Source: Manduca sexta | Taxonomy: Eukaryota > Arthropoda > Insecta > Lepidoptera > Sphingidae | Reading direction: 5' to 3' | DNA length: 64,000 nucleotides | NCBI RefSeq assembly: GCF_014839805.1 | Contig: NC_051141.1 | Location: 19,910,777-19,974,776 of the forward strand | Shown here: piece by piece, positions 22,389 through 33,549 of the stretch | How positions within the stretch are numbered: the stretch's first letter is position 1 | Layout of the letters: every line of letters begins with the position of its first letter | Translations under genes and position numbers: made by a program | Notes under the pieces: generated by a model | What the model saw: the letters and a program-made list of their open reading frames with translations, nothing else | The model's database searches: none | What the model was told of the DNA's origin: nothing

Positions 22389-22622
22389 CCCCCTTATTCA
22401 TAGACGTTATTTATCTAAGGACTGAGCATTGCTGTGATAACAAGTCTGTTTCTCAGCTTTGTTTGTCTGACAGCCAACTGGATTAAAGTTGTATCTCAAT
22501 CTAATCACAACGGCCCTACGTCTGCGTACTGCGAAGGCTGCCATGCCGTCAGCACTGAGAAACAGACCTGTTATCGCAGCAATGCTCCGTCCTTAGATAA
22601 ATAACGTCTATAAATAAGGGGG
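22389..22622. mobile_element. Fold-back MITE, 234 bp
   Basis: The ends CCCCCTTATTCATAGACGTT and AACGTCTATAAATAAGGGGG are part of inverted arms of about 67 bp that reach to TCTGTTTCTCAG / CTGAGAAACAGA with few mismatches. ATA flanks both sides, a possible 3-bp target duplication. There is no coding frame. Confidence 0.9.
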
Positions 22623-22859
22623 ATACTATATAAAATTGTATTTGTGTGAGTACTGTAAACGAGCCAGCTTTATTTAACCATATTTCGTTAAGTAAGTTAA
22701 TGTTTACGTATTTCTCTATAGTTGTGTGAAAACGTCAAAATATATATTCCTACTGCCGATCCACACACATTTTAAGTTTATGCGCTCCCAGAACCTCTCG
22801 CGGGGCGCTATTTTAACCACACAAAAATCTACTTAAGTGATAACTTAACGTATACTAGA

Positions 22860-23141
22860 ATGCTAAGGTGGTTTGGGCATTTGGATAGGATGAATGATAA
22901 GGGACTGACAAAGAGGGTTTATAAGGCGAATGTGGATGAAAGAGCCGGTAGGGGTCGACCGCACCAAACCTTCGAATGTCAGATATGTGACATTCTCAGT
23001 AAAGGCCAGGTCGAAAGTACCCGGAACCGGCGCTCATGCATAAAAAGATTAATAAAGGTGGAGGAACCGCGAAAAATATGCCAGAATCGTGCAAAGTGGC
23101 AATCCATAGTCTCTGCCTATCTCTATGGGATAGACGCGTGA
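22860..23141 (+). pseudogene. 3' end of a LINE (RTE-like) ORF2, 5'-truncated
   Basis: A 93-codon frame with the C-terminal signature of a lepidopteran non-LTR retrotransposon polyprotein: LRWFGHLDRMND near the start, a basic GRGRP segment at about residue 32, then KVEEPRKICQNRAKWQSIVS near the end. The reverse transcriptase and endonuclease domains that should precede it are absent, as expected for a 5'-truncated insertion. The TAG-free downstream stretch has TATGTATGTCATGTATGTAC, a LINE-like tail. The frame itself is intact to its TGA, but alone it makes no functional enzyme. I know the motif from LINE tails; the exact clade (RTE or a related one) is inferred. Confidence 0.75.
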
Positions 23142-23639
23142 TACTATTTATGTATGTCATGTATGTACTAGAATGAGTAAATTCTTGCTAAAGATAAGGT
23201 AGGCAAACTACTCTTCTATAAAAATACACTCTCCACCCCATACATAAATACCAGTAAATTAAATAAAACATAAACAGAGTTTGCAATTACAGAACGTTAT
23301 AAAAAACTTTTATTAATTTAACATTTGCAGCGGTAATGCGCTCGTTATGCTTAAGACATATTTGTTTTTATTTATTTATTTTGCTGAGTCCAATGCGATT
23401 TAACGTTTCATCGCACTGCCTCACGGATTCTTAAAAACATTTATAATTTGAAGCACTGTTTTACTGCAATATTTTATATAATTCTGACGAGTCAAGCAGC
23501 TAGCCTGGTGGCATCACTTGGAACACGGGTGGCAAATCAATGGCAAGTGTGCCACGTGACAATATAATTCGGGCACGCGAGTAATTTGCCAAACATTGTA
23601 CAATATGTATCTTTCTTTTTAAACACTGTTTTTGAATAA
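23142..23639. other. No gene recognised
   Basis: LINE tail remnants up to about 23170, then AT-rich DNA without features. Confidence 0.5.
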
Positions 23640-23649
23640 TATTTATTTT

Positions 23650-23742
23650 TATTCATCATCATCATCATCATCAGCCTACAGCTGTTCACTGCTGAACATA
23701 GGCCTCCCCTAGAGCGCGCCACGCTGCTCTAATCACACCAAT
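23650..23742 (-). repeat. LINE 3' tail with (ATC)n
   Basis: TTCATCATCATCATCATCAT then CAGCTGTTCACTGCTGAACA and TAGGCCTCCCC. On the minus strand this is a LINE 3' end with a (GAT)n tail; the plus-strand version is at 49635-49712. Confidence 0.65.
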
Positions 23743-23784
23743 TTTACTTTTATTTATTTTTATTAATTATACCAATTCAATTCA

Positions 23785-23824
23785 ATATTCATAGTTAAAA
23801 CAGGACGTGTGTTGGGTCAACTAG
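23785..23824 (+). mobile_element. HelB 3' end fragment
   Basis: ATTCATAGTTAAAACAGGAC, then GTGTTGGGTCAACTAG before a T. The 3' hairpin is partly decayed (one half of AGACG/CGTCT lost). Confidence 0.75.
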
Positions 23825-24479
23825 TTTATTATAAATATGTTACACAAATAACTCTAAAAATATTTATAATCACGAATGTTTTAGATGTTTACTTTTTTTT
23901 ATTTATTTCAATATACACACACAGCCATTACAGGCTACACCCAATTCGACTGGCGGAACTATTAATAATGACATAAAAACTTTAAAAATATACGAATATT
24001 TAATTTCATGAACGATGTAAACTCGCATTATGAATAAAAAAATCTCTGGTTTATAATAAAATCAAGCGTCAAACCGAAAATTATAATTAATTACTAAATA
24101 AGGAACTTTATATTTCGCATCGTAAGGTATATGCCATTATTAAGTACATATCTTTACTGTTAAATTACTAAACGATAATTAATAGTTCAAATGACAAAAA
24201 TGCTTAGACTTCCATCTTTGTATATTATTTATCGGCAGTTCCCAAATACCACAAACACGAGCCAAAACCAATACACGTTAATTAAAATCCGAGTATCAAT
24301 ATATCCATCGGTCAGTCGTCCGGTGAGAGTAATGCACACAAAGCCAGTGGCCAGTTGGGAAGTAAACATCCCTGCACCATTACACGCTCTGTATTATATG
24401 TTTACGCTTAGAGATTTGGGCGGTATTCTATACGAATTTCAGTTGATTTATGTCTATACAGTTATTGAGAGAGTAGGTT
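23825..24479. other. No gene recognised
   Basis: The 103-codon frame at 24191-24499 ends in a (TCA)n repeat and has no domain. I do not accept it as a gene. Confidence 0.5.
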
Positions 24480-24560
24480 CATCATCATCATCAGCCACAT
24501 AACTGCTGAACATAGGCTTTCCCCAAAGATGTCCAGTCGGAGCTATCGAGCGGCCTGCAT
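24480..24560 (-). repeat. LINE 3' tail with (ATC)n
   Basis: ATCATCATCATCAGCCACAT, CTGCTGAACATAGGCTTTCC and CCAAAG follow the pattern of 23650-23742. Confidence 0.6.
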
Positions 24561-24683
24561 CTAACATGTTGGTTATTTGTTATGAAACTTATGATAATAC
24601 CACCTTGTATTAAAAGGGTCATCTTGGTATTAAAAAATGAAACCGCATATTCCTTCACTGCTGCTAGCAAAGTACTAATTTAC

Positions 24684-24988
24684 AGGTGGTGGGTCTCTCA
24701 TGAGTGAGAGTCCGCCTTGGTAGGTGCAACCGCATTGTCTGTTCGTCCGCCACGCAGCAGTGTGTAGTCACTGTTGTGTTCCGGTTTGAAGGACATTGTA
24801 GCCAGTGCAACTACTGGACATAATGAGACTTAACATCTCATGTCTCAGGAAGGCGAGCGCAATGGAATACCTAACAATACTTTGTAATTGAAGGTGTTGG
24901 ATGGTAATTCTACTATTTATGGACGGACGTAGCTGACCATCAGGCGAACGGCAAGCTCGTCTCGTCATTTAAGCAGCAATAAAAAAAA
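24684..24988 (+). repeat. IR300 dispersed repeat
   Basis: Full-length: AGGTGGTGGGTCTCTCATGA at the start, GTAGCCAGTGCAACTACTGG in the middle, GGCAAGCTCGTCTCGTCATT then an A-rich end. A minus-strand 66-codon frame here is repeat sequence. Confidence 0.9.
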
Positions 24989-25063
24989 TTACCAAAAATC
25001 ATCCATGAATAACGAATAGTTTCACCAAAAATGACGGTTTTATTTGTATGAGTTATTTATTAA

Positions 25064-25590
25064 TAGCTTTTGCTGGTGGCTTCGCCTGCGCGAAATTGTT
25101 TTAAACGACTCGTTGTATATTTTCCCGAGATATAAAGTAACCTTTGCCTTTTCCAGGGTCTCATACTATCTCCAAACCAAATTTCATCGCAATCCATTGG
25201 TTAGTTTTTGAGTATGTTACGTTCAGTGCCAGCTTTATTTAATTATATTTTGTTCAGAAAGGCGGATAGCAGCGGGGGACTTTGTTTTATAATATATTTT
25301 TTAAACCTCTTTATGAGAGATAATTCCGTCATAAATTATTGTTGCGTATCTTTAACTGTTAAGCAGCGCAGGCAACGGAAGCTCTGAAATGGAAATATTT
25401 TCCCCGTTTTTGCAACATTTTTCATTGATGCTCTGTTCCTATTGGTCATAGCGTAATGTTACATAAACTATACTCTTCCTCAATAAATGGGCTATCCAAC
25501 ACTAAAAGATTTTTTTCAATTCTAGCCGGTGTACCCTGAGAATAGCGCGTTCAAACAAACAAACTCTTCAACTTTTTATAATAGTATAGA
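25064..25590 (-). mobile_element. HelA Helitron-like element, single-unit copy
   Basis: On the minus strand it starts TCTATACTATTATAAAAAGT after an A (25591) and ends GCCACCAGCAAAAGCTAT, with CTAG changed to CTAT. Its one unit (25435-25560) has CTATCCAACACT and CCTGAGAATAGCGCGTTC on the plus strand. It gives the unexpanded state of the array at 1266-1872. Confidence 0.8.
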
Positions 25591-25714
25591 TATTTCGTTT
25601 AGTGCAATGGCGGAGTACTCATACCAATAGAATTCTACATAGTATATCTAAAAAAGAGATTATTATAATTAAAGGAAAAAAACACAGATGTGAACAAAAC
25701 ATCACGCTATATTT

Positions 25715-25765
25715 GGCCTTGTTGAGGTGAGCATTGCGTTGTCATGACGAATGACGTATATTTAA
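25715..25765 (-). repeat. R1-related fragment
   Basis: GCGTTGTCATGACGAATGAC then GTATATTT is the reverse complement of a segment just 3' of R1 copy 2 (21919-21945). Confidence 0.55.
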
Positions 25766-26051
25766 TTTGAGACCCCTCATTGACGCAACTTTTGAACGCC
25801 CTATACTCATGATTAATCATTTAAGCAGTTGTGGCTTTACTTAAGTCATGTATAATATAATAGCTTCATAACTTCTATCGCGCTGTCATAGAACTATATT
25901 AATACTCGCGAACAAAAGACGCGCATTCCGATTCTGTAAAACGTTTTACATCGACAAAATTTCCAAGAACGGAGCTCTTGTGTGTCATAATCCTCTTCTC
26001 TCTCACGCACTGCATTTTTGTGCAATATACAAAAGTAAATTATTTAAAAAA
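25766..26051. other. No gene recognised
   Basis: No feature supported. Confidence 0.5.
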
Positions 26052-26372
26052 AGCGGCGATAACCTAGTTGGGTGTGGAACGGACTGCCAAGACGAATGTC
26101 CGCAGGTTCAAATCCCAAGGGCACACACCTCTGACTTTTCTAAAATCATGTGTGTATTCTTTGTGAATTTATCGTTCGCTTTAACGGTGAAGGAAAACAT
26201 CATGAGAAAACCTGCACATCTGAGACGTTCTTTATAGGAATTTCGAAGGTGTGTGGAGTCTACCAACCCGCACTAGGTCAGCGTGGTGGACTAAGGCCTA
26301 ATCCCTCTCAGTAGTAGAGGAGGCCCGTGCTCAGCAGTGGGCAAGTATATAATACAGGGCTGATATTATATA
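26052..26372 (+). mobile_element. S1 SINE, full length
   Basis: A-box AACCTAGTTGGGTG, B-box AGGTTCAAATCCC, conserved core (CGCTTTAACGGTGAAGG; CTAGGTCAGCGTGGTGGAC) and a TATTATATATATTATA tail. The 85-codon frame at 25980-26234 is mostly SINE. Confidence 0.95.
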
Positions 26373-26394
26373 TATTATATAATTAAAGGCGCAA

Positions 26395-26535
26395 GTAGTG
26401 TCTACCCTCGCGCGGTCGTGCCATCTGCGACCTGTCCGGGTGCGGGTGCGCGGCCATCTTGCGCGGGCGCTGGCTTCAACTCACCCACGAGAACGCAGCC
26501 GTCGTACATTTTGTAACCTGTACATAATGTTTGTC
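26395..26535. other. GC-rich block of unknown origin
   Basis: A CpG-rich stretch (CGCGCGGTCGTGCCATCTGC; GCGCGGCCATCTTGCGCGGG) between an S1 tail and an FB1 element. There are no splice sites or frame that I can defend. It may be part of a larger transposon or a mutated gene start. Confidence 0.35.
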
Positions 26536-26549
26536 CTTTGTTATTAATT

Positions 26550-26674
26550 AACATTGAAATAAAACTATTTTACGGATTTTATCGCGGTTTTTTATATTAT
26601 TATTTTCGCGCGATAAAATCCATAAAATATTTTTATTTCAATGTCTAACATTCGCGTAATCATAAGAAGTCATT
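26550..26674. mobile_element. FB1 fold-back element, compact form
   Basis: Inverted arms of 35 bp: 26552-26586 (CATTGAAATAAAACTATTTT..) and 26609-26643 (..ATTTTTATTTCAATG) pair with few mismatches around a 22-base loop. The outer flank TCTAACATTCGCGTAATCAT continues the family end. The centre with the TTCGAAGAC motif is deleted. Confidence 0.85.
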
Positions 26675-27569
26675 ATTAATTATACAGTCCAGTTATTAAA
26701 AGGTTGTTTCAAGAATACAGTTCGCGAAGTTTACTTATATTCAACTTCATTAATAACGCAATACAACTTCATTTCCAATGCAACTAACTATGATAGAGAG
26801 CGAACATTACATGACTATTTTACTAATCAAAGGCAACACTATTTTTTTAACATGAATAACAAAGGACAATGCCCAAAACCAGGCTATCTTTGCGTCACTC
26901 ATGCGTCTTAACCAAATATCTATTAAAAATCATCATTTTATTTATTATTTCACTTGTATTTATTTCAGACCTAAGCAAATGGGGGTTTTAAAGATATGAA
27001 AAAAAGTTGTTTAATTGCTGCAAATGAAACACCGCATAATTTACTGCCAATATGGCGAATTGATACCAATTTATTAAAAATTCCCCTTTTAAATGGAATA
27101 AAAAAATGAATATGCACAAAAAATGTGCTGGTTCTTGAAACTATAATATATGGTTAAAATATATTATTCATTAAACAAAAATATTGTTATAAAATAATAG
27201 ATTTTATTTAATAATTATGACCAAACTCCAAATAGTTGGTAAAAATAAGAGAAAATATCAATCGTTCCAAAAACAAACAACTGGCGTTTTATACTTGAAT
27301 TGCCAGAAATACTAAAATCAGCAAAAACATGTCGACTTTATTTTTAATTAATGAATATATGGGTACACATTTTTATTACACTGGCAACTGAAATAAATGA
27401 CATTTTGACACTTCTTCTACTTCTTTGTTTGACTTTGAATGTTAAATCATTATAATATTTTACTCAAGATCGGAGTGTTTTTCTTTTGTATTTTAATGTT
27501 CAGCAGAGAAATCCTCTGTTAAGAAACAACGTGTATAGTGTGTGTTTCGAACTTTGAGAGAATGTTTTT
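26675..27569. other. No gene recognised
   Basis: Very AT-rich, no frames. Confidence 0.55.
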
Positions 27570-27571
27570 AG

Positions 27572-27992
27572 TTAGCAACACAATGTCGTCTTGAGCCTAG
27601 ACCCAGAACAATTAATCGAGACGGTATATCCTGGTGGTGTATTAAATGCACTTTTGCGGTGCCACAGCAAGGACAAGTATATTTCTTGGACGATCTGTCA
27701 CACTCGGCGCTCAATATTTTTAGTTCGTACATTGCGCCGAACATTGTAAGTATCTTGTTATTAGCTCAATTATTTCAATTCCTACAAAACAAGTTTGACT
27801 GAATGCTAAATCAAATTAAAATCCACTGTTGCAGACAATGTATGGAGTCATCTTATGTCTTAAATGTTGCACAAAGATTCACATGTTTACTCAACTCCTA
27901 CATTATATTTCAGGTTTCAAGGCTGGAATGAGTTTGTGCTGCCTGTTGGAGATCAGCTAATAGAGAGGTTCACATACAAGAACATGACATGA
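27572..27992 (+). pseudogene. Decayed zinc-ribbon-like frame, possibly spliced
   Basis: Two open frames overlap. Frame A (27572-27802, no ATG) contains DGISWWCIKC then a QGQVYFLDDLSHSALNIF stretch. The DG-x-SWxCxxC pattern and the phenylalanine/leucine pattern after it resemble the N-terminal zinc ribbon of ISXO2/Merlin-type transposases. Frame B (27576-27745) reads through to a good donor (GTAAGT at 27746); joined to an acceptor (TTATATTTCAG, ending 27913) it continues in frame for 26 codons (FQGWNEFVLPVGDQLIERF..) to TGA at 27990. An ATTAAA lies near 28106. Neither frame has a start codon, and the two hypotheses exclude each other over exon 1. I favour a transposon remnant; a small host gene tail is the alternative. 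Confidence 0.3.
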
Positions 27993-28170
27993 CCCGACCA
28001 GCGCTGCAAGAAGTCATTCATTCACTTCAGCAGTATATAAGCGTGCTGTAGCTACATCAAGTTCTTGTTTGTTTTTTGGAATGCCAAGAAAATATACTTA
28101 CCTCTATTAAAAATATACATCGGATTTCATATTTCTTGTTTTATTTTTCTTATCCTCTGATAATTAACTA

Positions 28171-28390
28171 TCAGGCTAATCAGGCTGTGAAGTGAGTTCC
28201 TGGGTTCGATTTCCAGGCCAAACAATTATTTTCTCGGTGTTTCTAACATGAGTTGCCTGGGATCAGAATCCTCCAAAGAGGCTTGGCGTCAGGCATGCGG
28301 CCGGTCATAAAAACTAAGATGAATCTATTCTACAATATGTGTTGACGCCATATTGGACGAAGACACTGGTAGATGAAAATAAAGATTAAG
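28171..28390 (+). mobile_element. Third tRNA-derived SINE type
   Basis: Starts TCAGGCTAATCAGGCTGTGA with a B-box CTGGGTTCGATTTCCAGG. The body has GGCATGCGGCCGGTCATAAA and the end GATGAAAATAAAG. Only one copy is in the window, so the family limits are estimated. Confidence 0.5.
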
Positions 28391-29324
28391 TAATCCATGT
28401 AAAAAAAAAAGTCGTAAGTCAGAAAAATTAATACACAAAAGAACAGGTAGCATATGCTCAGTGGAAAAACTAATATTCCGCCATACTATCTAGAAGTTTT
28501 ATTGGAATTTATTCTTATCAGATATGTTAGTACCTATCAGTTTCTTATAAGGACGACTAAAGCTAGGTTAAAATAATGTCCAATTATTGATTATAGCAAT
28601 AACAAGTAGGTACTGCAATATTAAAGTTAATTAGGCACGTAGGTACTTTCTACCGTACATTATTGCAGTCCATACTTAACATCAAAAAAACCGAGCTATA
28701 AAAATTCTGATTACTCCGAACTCCCATCGAATATCCAATTGTTTTCAATTTGTATAAGATTTAGGATATATTCCCTATAGTTTAGTGAAGGTTTTGTACA
28801 GACGCAAGCGTAGCCCAACTTTCATACAAAAATGGGCATTCTCCTTTAATTACGCGTCGAAGCGCTGAATCTCACATTTCACTCAAATAGTATTGAAGCG
28901 AATGTATTAGAAAAATATTACAAATTGGTACGAGTAATACGGCCATTCATTCGTATAACAAAATTTGAATCGAAACATTCTCGCGGTCGTTTCCACAGGC
29001 TCTTAAAGCTCGGAATTTTCAACGCAAACACTTCAGCTACATGGAAAGCGGAAATGCATCCCGCTTTTCCACTGAATTTTCTAGGTACGTGACTTAACAG
29101 GTGGTCAGCCTGTTAACATTTTATAGTTGTGTGCGTTTAGGTTTGGTTTTATGAGATTAGAATACCAATGCGCCCATCAGCGTGAGTAAGTTATGATTCA
29201 CACTGGACAGAATTTTAATATAAATATCATTTTGTAGGGCTATCGTGTTTTCACATATTAGAAGCATATTACTGATCGTATTCGTCCATCATAATTAAGT
29301 GATGTTTTGTCTTCTCTTATTCTG
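28391..29324. other. No gene recognised
   Basis: No supported frame or repeat. Confidence 0.5.
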
Positions 29325-29395
29325 CAGCCTTTAGAAATCTACTGATAAACATAGGCTTCCCCGAGAAATTTTAGGTCTTGCTCCGTCTTATTTAT
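29325..29395 (-). repeat. LINE tail remnant
   Basis: CTACTGATAAACATAGGCTT then CCCCGAG is a decayed form of the LINE tail motif CTGCTGAACATAGGCCTCCC. Confidence 0.4.
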
Positions 29396-29466
29396 AATGT
29401 GAGGTATATATAATACAGACTCAATACTAATAGGACACATCTATTGATAACGTTATAAAATATATA

Positions 29467-29768
29467 TAATAGTAATATCAGCCCTGTATTATATACTTGC
29501 CCACTGCTGAGCACGGGCCTCCTCTACTACAGAGAGGGATTAGGCCTTAGTCCACCACGCTGGCCTAGTGCGGATTGGTAGACTTCACACACCTTCGAAA
29601 TTCCTATAGAAAACTTCTCAGGTGTGCAGGTTTCCTCGCGATGCTTACCTTCACCGTTAAAGCAAGCGATAATTTACAAAAAAAGTATACATAATTTTAG
29701 AAGAGTCAGAGGGGTTTAAACCTGCGGGCATTCGACTCGGAAATCCACACCCAACTAGGCTATTATTA
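29467..29768 (-). mobile_element. S1 SINE
   Basis: The plus strand runs from ATATCAGCCCTGTATTATAT, through TCCACCACGCTGGCCTAGTG and the reversed B-box, to CACACCCAACTAGGCTATT at the head end. Core intact, B-box mutated (GTTTAAACCTGC). Confidence 0.9.
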
Positions 29769-29877
29769 AGGTTATTAGTATTAAAATCAATGGTATACGG
29801 ATTTGCATGCCAGAATCTCACCAGTTATTTATATAAGTTTTTGATCGTAATTCCGTCTATTCTGTCGAGATTAAACA

Positions 29878-30034
29878 CTTACGCCTTATATCCAGAAGGG
29901 ACAGGCGCAACTAGTCCACCTATTTTTCACCGTTAGTATTCCGTCTCATGTTATGATAAGATTTGAAGCTAGCGACATCATATTGGACACAATTAGTGTC
30001 AAACTTCTAACTGATACTGAACAGAAAAAAACAT
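29878..30034 (-). mobile_element. S2 SINE tail and body
   Basis: CTTACGCCTTATATCCAGAA, then GGGACAGGCGCAACTAGTCC and TATTCCGTCTCATGTTATGA are S2 read from the tail. The tRNA-like head is missing. Confidence 0.6.
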
Positions 30035-30170
30035 AGTTCTCTAGTAGTGAAAAGTATTCAAAATTGGTTCTAAAGTTCCTACGATTAACGTTCAAATAAA
30101 TAAAAAGTCTTCAGCTTTATATATCAGTATAGATTGATAGATATCCGATGGACAACCACGACAATAAAAC

Positions 30171-30372
30171 AACAACGATGCTCTCGCTTGCCGTTCTTAA
30201 TCTCCGGAGATAGCTCAGCTCAAACCCGGATCAGTTGTGAGCCAACGCTGCCTTAATCACAGCTCCAATTTTCAATCAACTGCAGGGAATTGTAGGCTTT
30301 TTCTACTTATTTCAACCGATCGGGGTAGTTAGTAGTTGAAATGAGTATTGTGGATGCATCGTTGTTTTTTAG
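30171..30372. mobile_element. Possible MITE with short inverted ends
   Basis: ACAACGATGC (30173-30182) and GCATCGTTGT (about 30357-30366) form inverted ends around 175 bp without coding frames. A single copy, so it is weak. Confidence 0.35.
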
Positions 30373-30449
30373 ATTGTGTTCGATTAATATATTTATACTA
30401 TAATAATTGTAAAATGTTAGATCATAGCCGAGACTTTTCAGACGCGTAA

Positions 30450-30573
30450 CACCTTAGTCTCCCAAAATTTTAATAGAATTTTAATGTAAATAAAACGCGA
30501 AAAAAATCGAAATATAGTTTCAATTCAATGTCAAACATCCTCGTAAGTATAAGGAATCATTATATATACTATC
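30450..30573 (+). repeat. FB1 fold-back element, right arm
   Basis: CGAAATATAGTTTCAATTCA then ATGTCAAACATCCTCGTAAG and ATAAGGAATCATT match the outer end of the FB1 right arm. The inner part is decayed. Confidence 0.55.
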
Positions 30574-31483
30574 GCGCGTAAGTAGTGAAACAAAATTCGA
30601 TTTGAATACCTAATTTGAACGAAATCAGTAATGCGAGATCGTTTTACTGTCTACAAATTCAAAATTATAGTTGCTTGGCGTTAAAAATGATAAAGACAAA
30701 ATTAAGAACTTATTTAAAAGGGAGCAAACATCTCTAGTATGGATTATTATAATTTATATTAATATTATAGATGACAGTTCGTCAGATTAGTTCGAGGGGG
30801 TAATCCCTGAAACTCTTGATCCTTAAAAAACCTTTCACAGATAGAAAGCTACATTATACCTGAGTGCTGTAAACTGAATGCTTTTAATTCCGGGAACGGA
30901 TTTTCATCTCAGGAACAAATGGAAAAAAATGACGCGCGCAAAATTGTGGACGAACTTTCGAAAGGGCATCTGTATAGTATATTATAGTATGCCTCCCCTA
31001 TACCTAAAAACAAATTTCCGATGCATTGGAAAACTAAAAAAATTGTTAGTCAAACAGCGTATTGAACAAAACGTATTTGGAAAACAATTAACACAAGAAT
31101 GTAAACAAAATGGCCGATATAAACTTGGTTGTCAAAACAGTCGGATGTTTTGCTAACACGGCCTCCAACGCACTGGAGCCGTGAGAGTCACAGCGCAGAT
31201 GGTAGTACATTTGCGATCAAATGTTAAAATTTGGAGCTACTGACGGATGTGGGGCGTTACGCGAAATGTGTGATTAACGCAATTTCGCGCGCGATGATTG
31301 TTGCCGGCATTGTAATTACATTAGTTTGTGACGAATGAATATTTATGTACGATAGTGTAGTTTCGGGTGCTTGAAGCATTAGCTTGAAACGGTATGAAGT
31401 TATTTTAATGTATTAAACGTTAATATTTTAATACGTACTGAGGGGTGCGTTCCGAAATCCGTTTATTTCGATACTTATTTCAA
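30574..31483. other. No gene accepted; one Lys/Arg-rich frame
   Basis: A 92-codon frame (30878-31153) is basic and has four cysteines but no domain that I recognise and no promoter or splice context. The following 31145-31310 is somewhat GC-richer, without features. Confidence 0.4.
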
Positions 31484-31693
31484 TCTATACTATTTTATCA
31501 AGCAAAAGAATTTGTTTGTTTGTCTGAACGTGATGATTTCAAAACCTACCCAACGGATTTTGACGAAACTTGCTATGAAGATACTTTGAGACCCTGGGAA
31601 ATCCATACGCTTCTTTCTGTCCCAAGAAAATATATAACTGGACTTATATTCGGAAAACTCTTTCAGGCGGGTGAATTCGCGTGCAAAAGCTAT
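31484..31693 (+). mobile_element. Short HelA-related Helitron
   Basis: Starts TCTATACTATTTTATCAAGC after an A. Ends TGCAAAAGCTAT before a T, with CTAG changed to CTAT and a GCGGGTGAATTCGC hairpin remnant just inside. The 88-codon frame 31445-31708 is this element. Confidence 0.8.
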
Positions 31694-31829
31694 TGTAAAA
31701 TAGAACTCTAAGACGTACAGGCTTAGAAATTAATTAAATTGAATGATCACAAAGAAATTCAATAAAATACATGTCTATTACAATCGTATCTAATAAAGTT
31801 TTCCACAAATAACGAAGATACATTTATTA
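31694..31829. other. Spacer
   Basis: AT-rich, with an AATAAA at 31762 and a second at 31791. Nothing is tied to them. Confidence 0.4.
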
Positions 31830-32112
31830 TTGTGGCGGTACAATTAGTGCATACACCGCCATCTCGTCAACATCGCCGGAACTGCAAGATGATCGATGCG
31901 TTGCACAGCAATCACGATAGATGGCGACAGACGATCCTGGATTACGCTTGCACAATTTGAGCGACGCGTTGCATATTTACCACCTCCGAATAGGAACCGT
32001 CGGAGGGGCCGCGGCCGGTCACAAACATCTGCCTGACTGGAAGTTTTTCCCTTCCATAGAGGAACGCAACCATCTGTTCCTCTACAGTGGCGGCAAACCT
32101 ATATGTCGCTAA
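31830..32112. other. GC-rich block open on both strands
   Basis: This stands out from AT-rich flanks. It holds a 63-codon plus frame (31921-32109) and a 66-codon minus frame (31942-32142), with GGGGCCGCGGCCGGTC in the middle. ACCGCCATCTCG and ATAGATGGCG near the left end form a loose inverted pair, and CCATAGAGGAACGC / CAGTGGCGGC lie at the right. I recognise no protein family. It could be an exon, a SINE-like repeat, or a captured fragment. Confidence 0.35.
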
Positions 32113-33207
32113 ATTATCATCATGTACATAGAACTTTAGCATAGCAAATATTTGGTATATTAATTGAACATTTAACTCGTACTATAACCATGAACCACAA
32201 CAGCCTTCAAGAATCCTGACGTCATACTTAACTGAGAAAGTTAAGTTTAATCTAAGGGTGTTTACAACACGCTCTCGACGTCTGGAGAACTTAATAATAA
32301 TATAAAATAGTTTCGAAGTTTGTAAATACAGACCGCTGATGCACTAACTTAGGCTCCAAGAACGAATTTAGTTAAAGTAGGGGTTTGACCCCCTGCGCAT
32401 AAATGCCTACGTTCGTGTGTCTTAAATTTAGAAATTCCCAAAAAAACACACGAATAATTAAATGCTCTGTAGTATCTATTTTCCAATTCTGTAAAATATT
32501 TGTCATTTCCTTTAAGTGACGTAAAGGTCTTTTAATTGGTTATAAGGTTCAAATGTTTTTTTTAATATTTATAATACTATCTCGCGGAAACTTCGTAGAT
32601 TTTATAACATTTCTTATCATTTGATGCAGATACAGTTCAAAAAGTGACAATTAATAATAAATAAAATAGATTTTATAAATCACTCATCGTTACTTAGCAT
32701 ATTATATTAGAAAATATATTGTTGGTAAATTATCCCTAAATAATTACATAAACGTCAAGGGCTTTTAACAGGTTAGTCTATTATTTGGGACAAAAGGTTA
32801 GTTAGTCTATGTTCATCACTGGACTTCCAAAAACAACATGATAATATATTAACTAAACTGACTTCAATGTTTACTTTGAGAACGTGTTAAAAGTACCAAA
32901 AATGCTTACTTTCAAAACTGATAACGCAAAATAATTTTCATTATTGAACCCCCCCATTTTATCCACTAAATCCATTCCATAAACTTGCGTCGAAAAGTGC
33001 AAACTCGCCGGTCCAGTGGAGTAACTTTATTATTTACTGCCGCACTTGTCTCAGGAGTCGAGGGGCCCGTCACAGTCACACAGTCACAGTCAGTCGTGAG
33101 AAGATATTCGGGAACACAGTAGTGTAATGCAAGAGCTCTAGTATGGTAGTCCGAAATAGGTCAACTGCGGTATAACATGCCGATGCGCGTCAACTCACAT
33201 ACTCGAC
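32113..33207. other. No gene recognised
   Basis: AT-rich, no frames of note. Confidence 0.55.
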
Positions 33208-33549
33208 ATAATAATAATATAATAATAATATCAGCCCTGTATTATATTTTGTCCCACTGCTGGGCACAGGCTTCCTCTACTATTGAGAGGGATTAGGCCT
33301 TAGTCCACCACGCTGGCCTAGTGCGGATTGGTAGACTTTACACACCCTCGAAATTTCCTGTAGAGAATTTCTCAAGTATGCAGGTTTCCTCACGATGTTT
33401 TTCTTCACCGTTAAAGCAAGCAATTATTCACAAAGAATACACACATAATTTTTTGTTTTAGAAAAGTCAGAGGTGTGTACCCTTGGGATTTGAAACTGCG
33501 GACATTCGTCTCGGCAGTCCGTTTCACAACCAACTAGGCTATCGCCTCT
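33208..33549 (-). mobile_element. S1 SINE, full length
   Basis: The plus strand shows an (ATA)n tail copy at 33208-33230, then TATCAGCCCTGTATTATATT and finally AACTAGGCTATCGCCTCTTA (A-box end). Core and boxes preserved. Confidence 0.95.

Noticed and set aside
30878..31156. 92-codon Lys/Arg-rich frame with four cysteines
   Set aside because: Cysteine spacing fits no zinc-finger that I know; no splice or promoter context.
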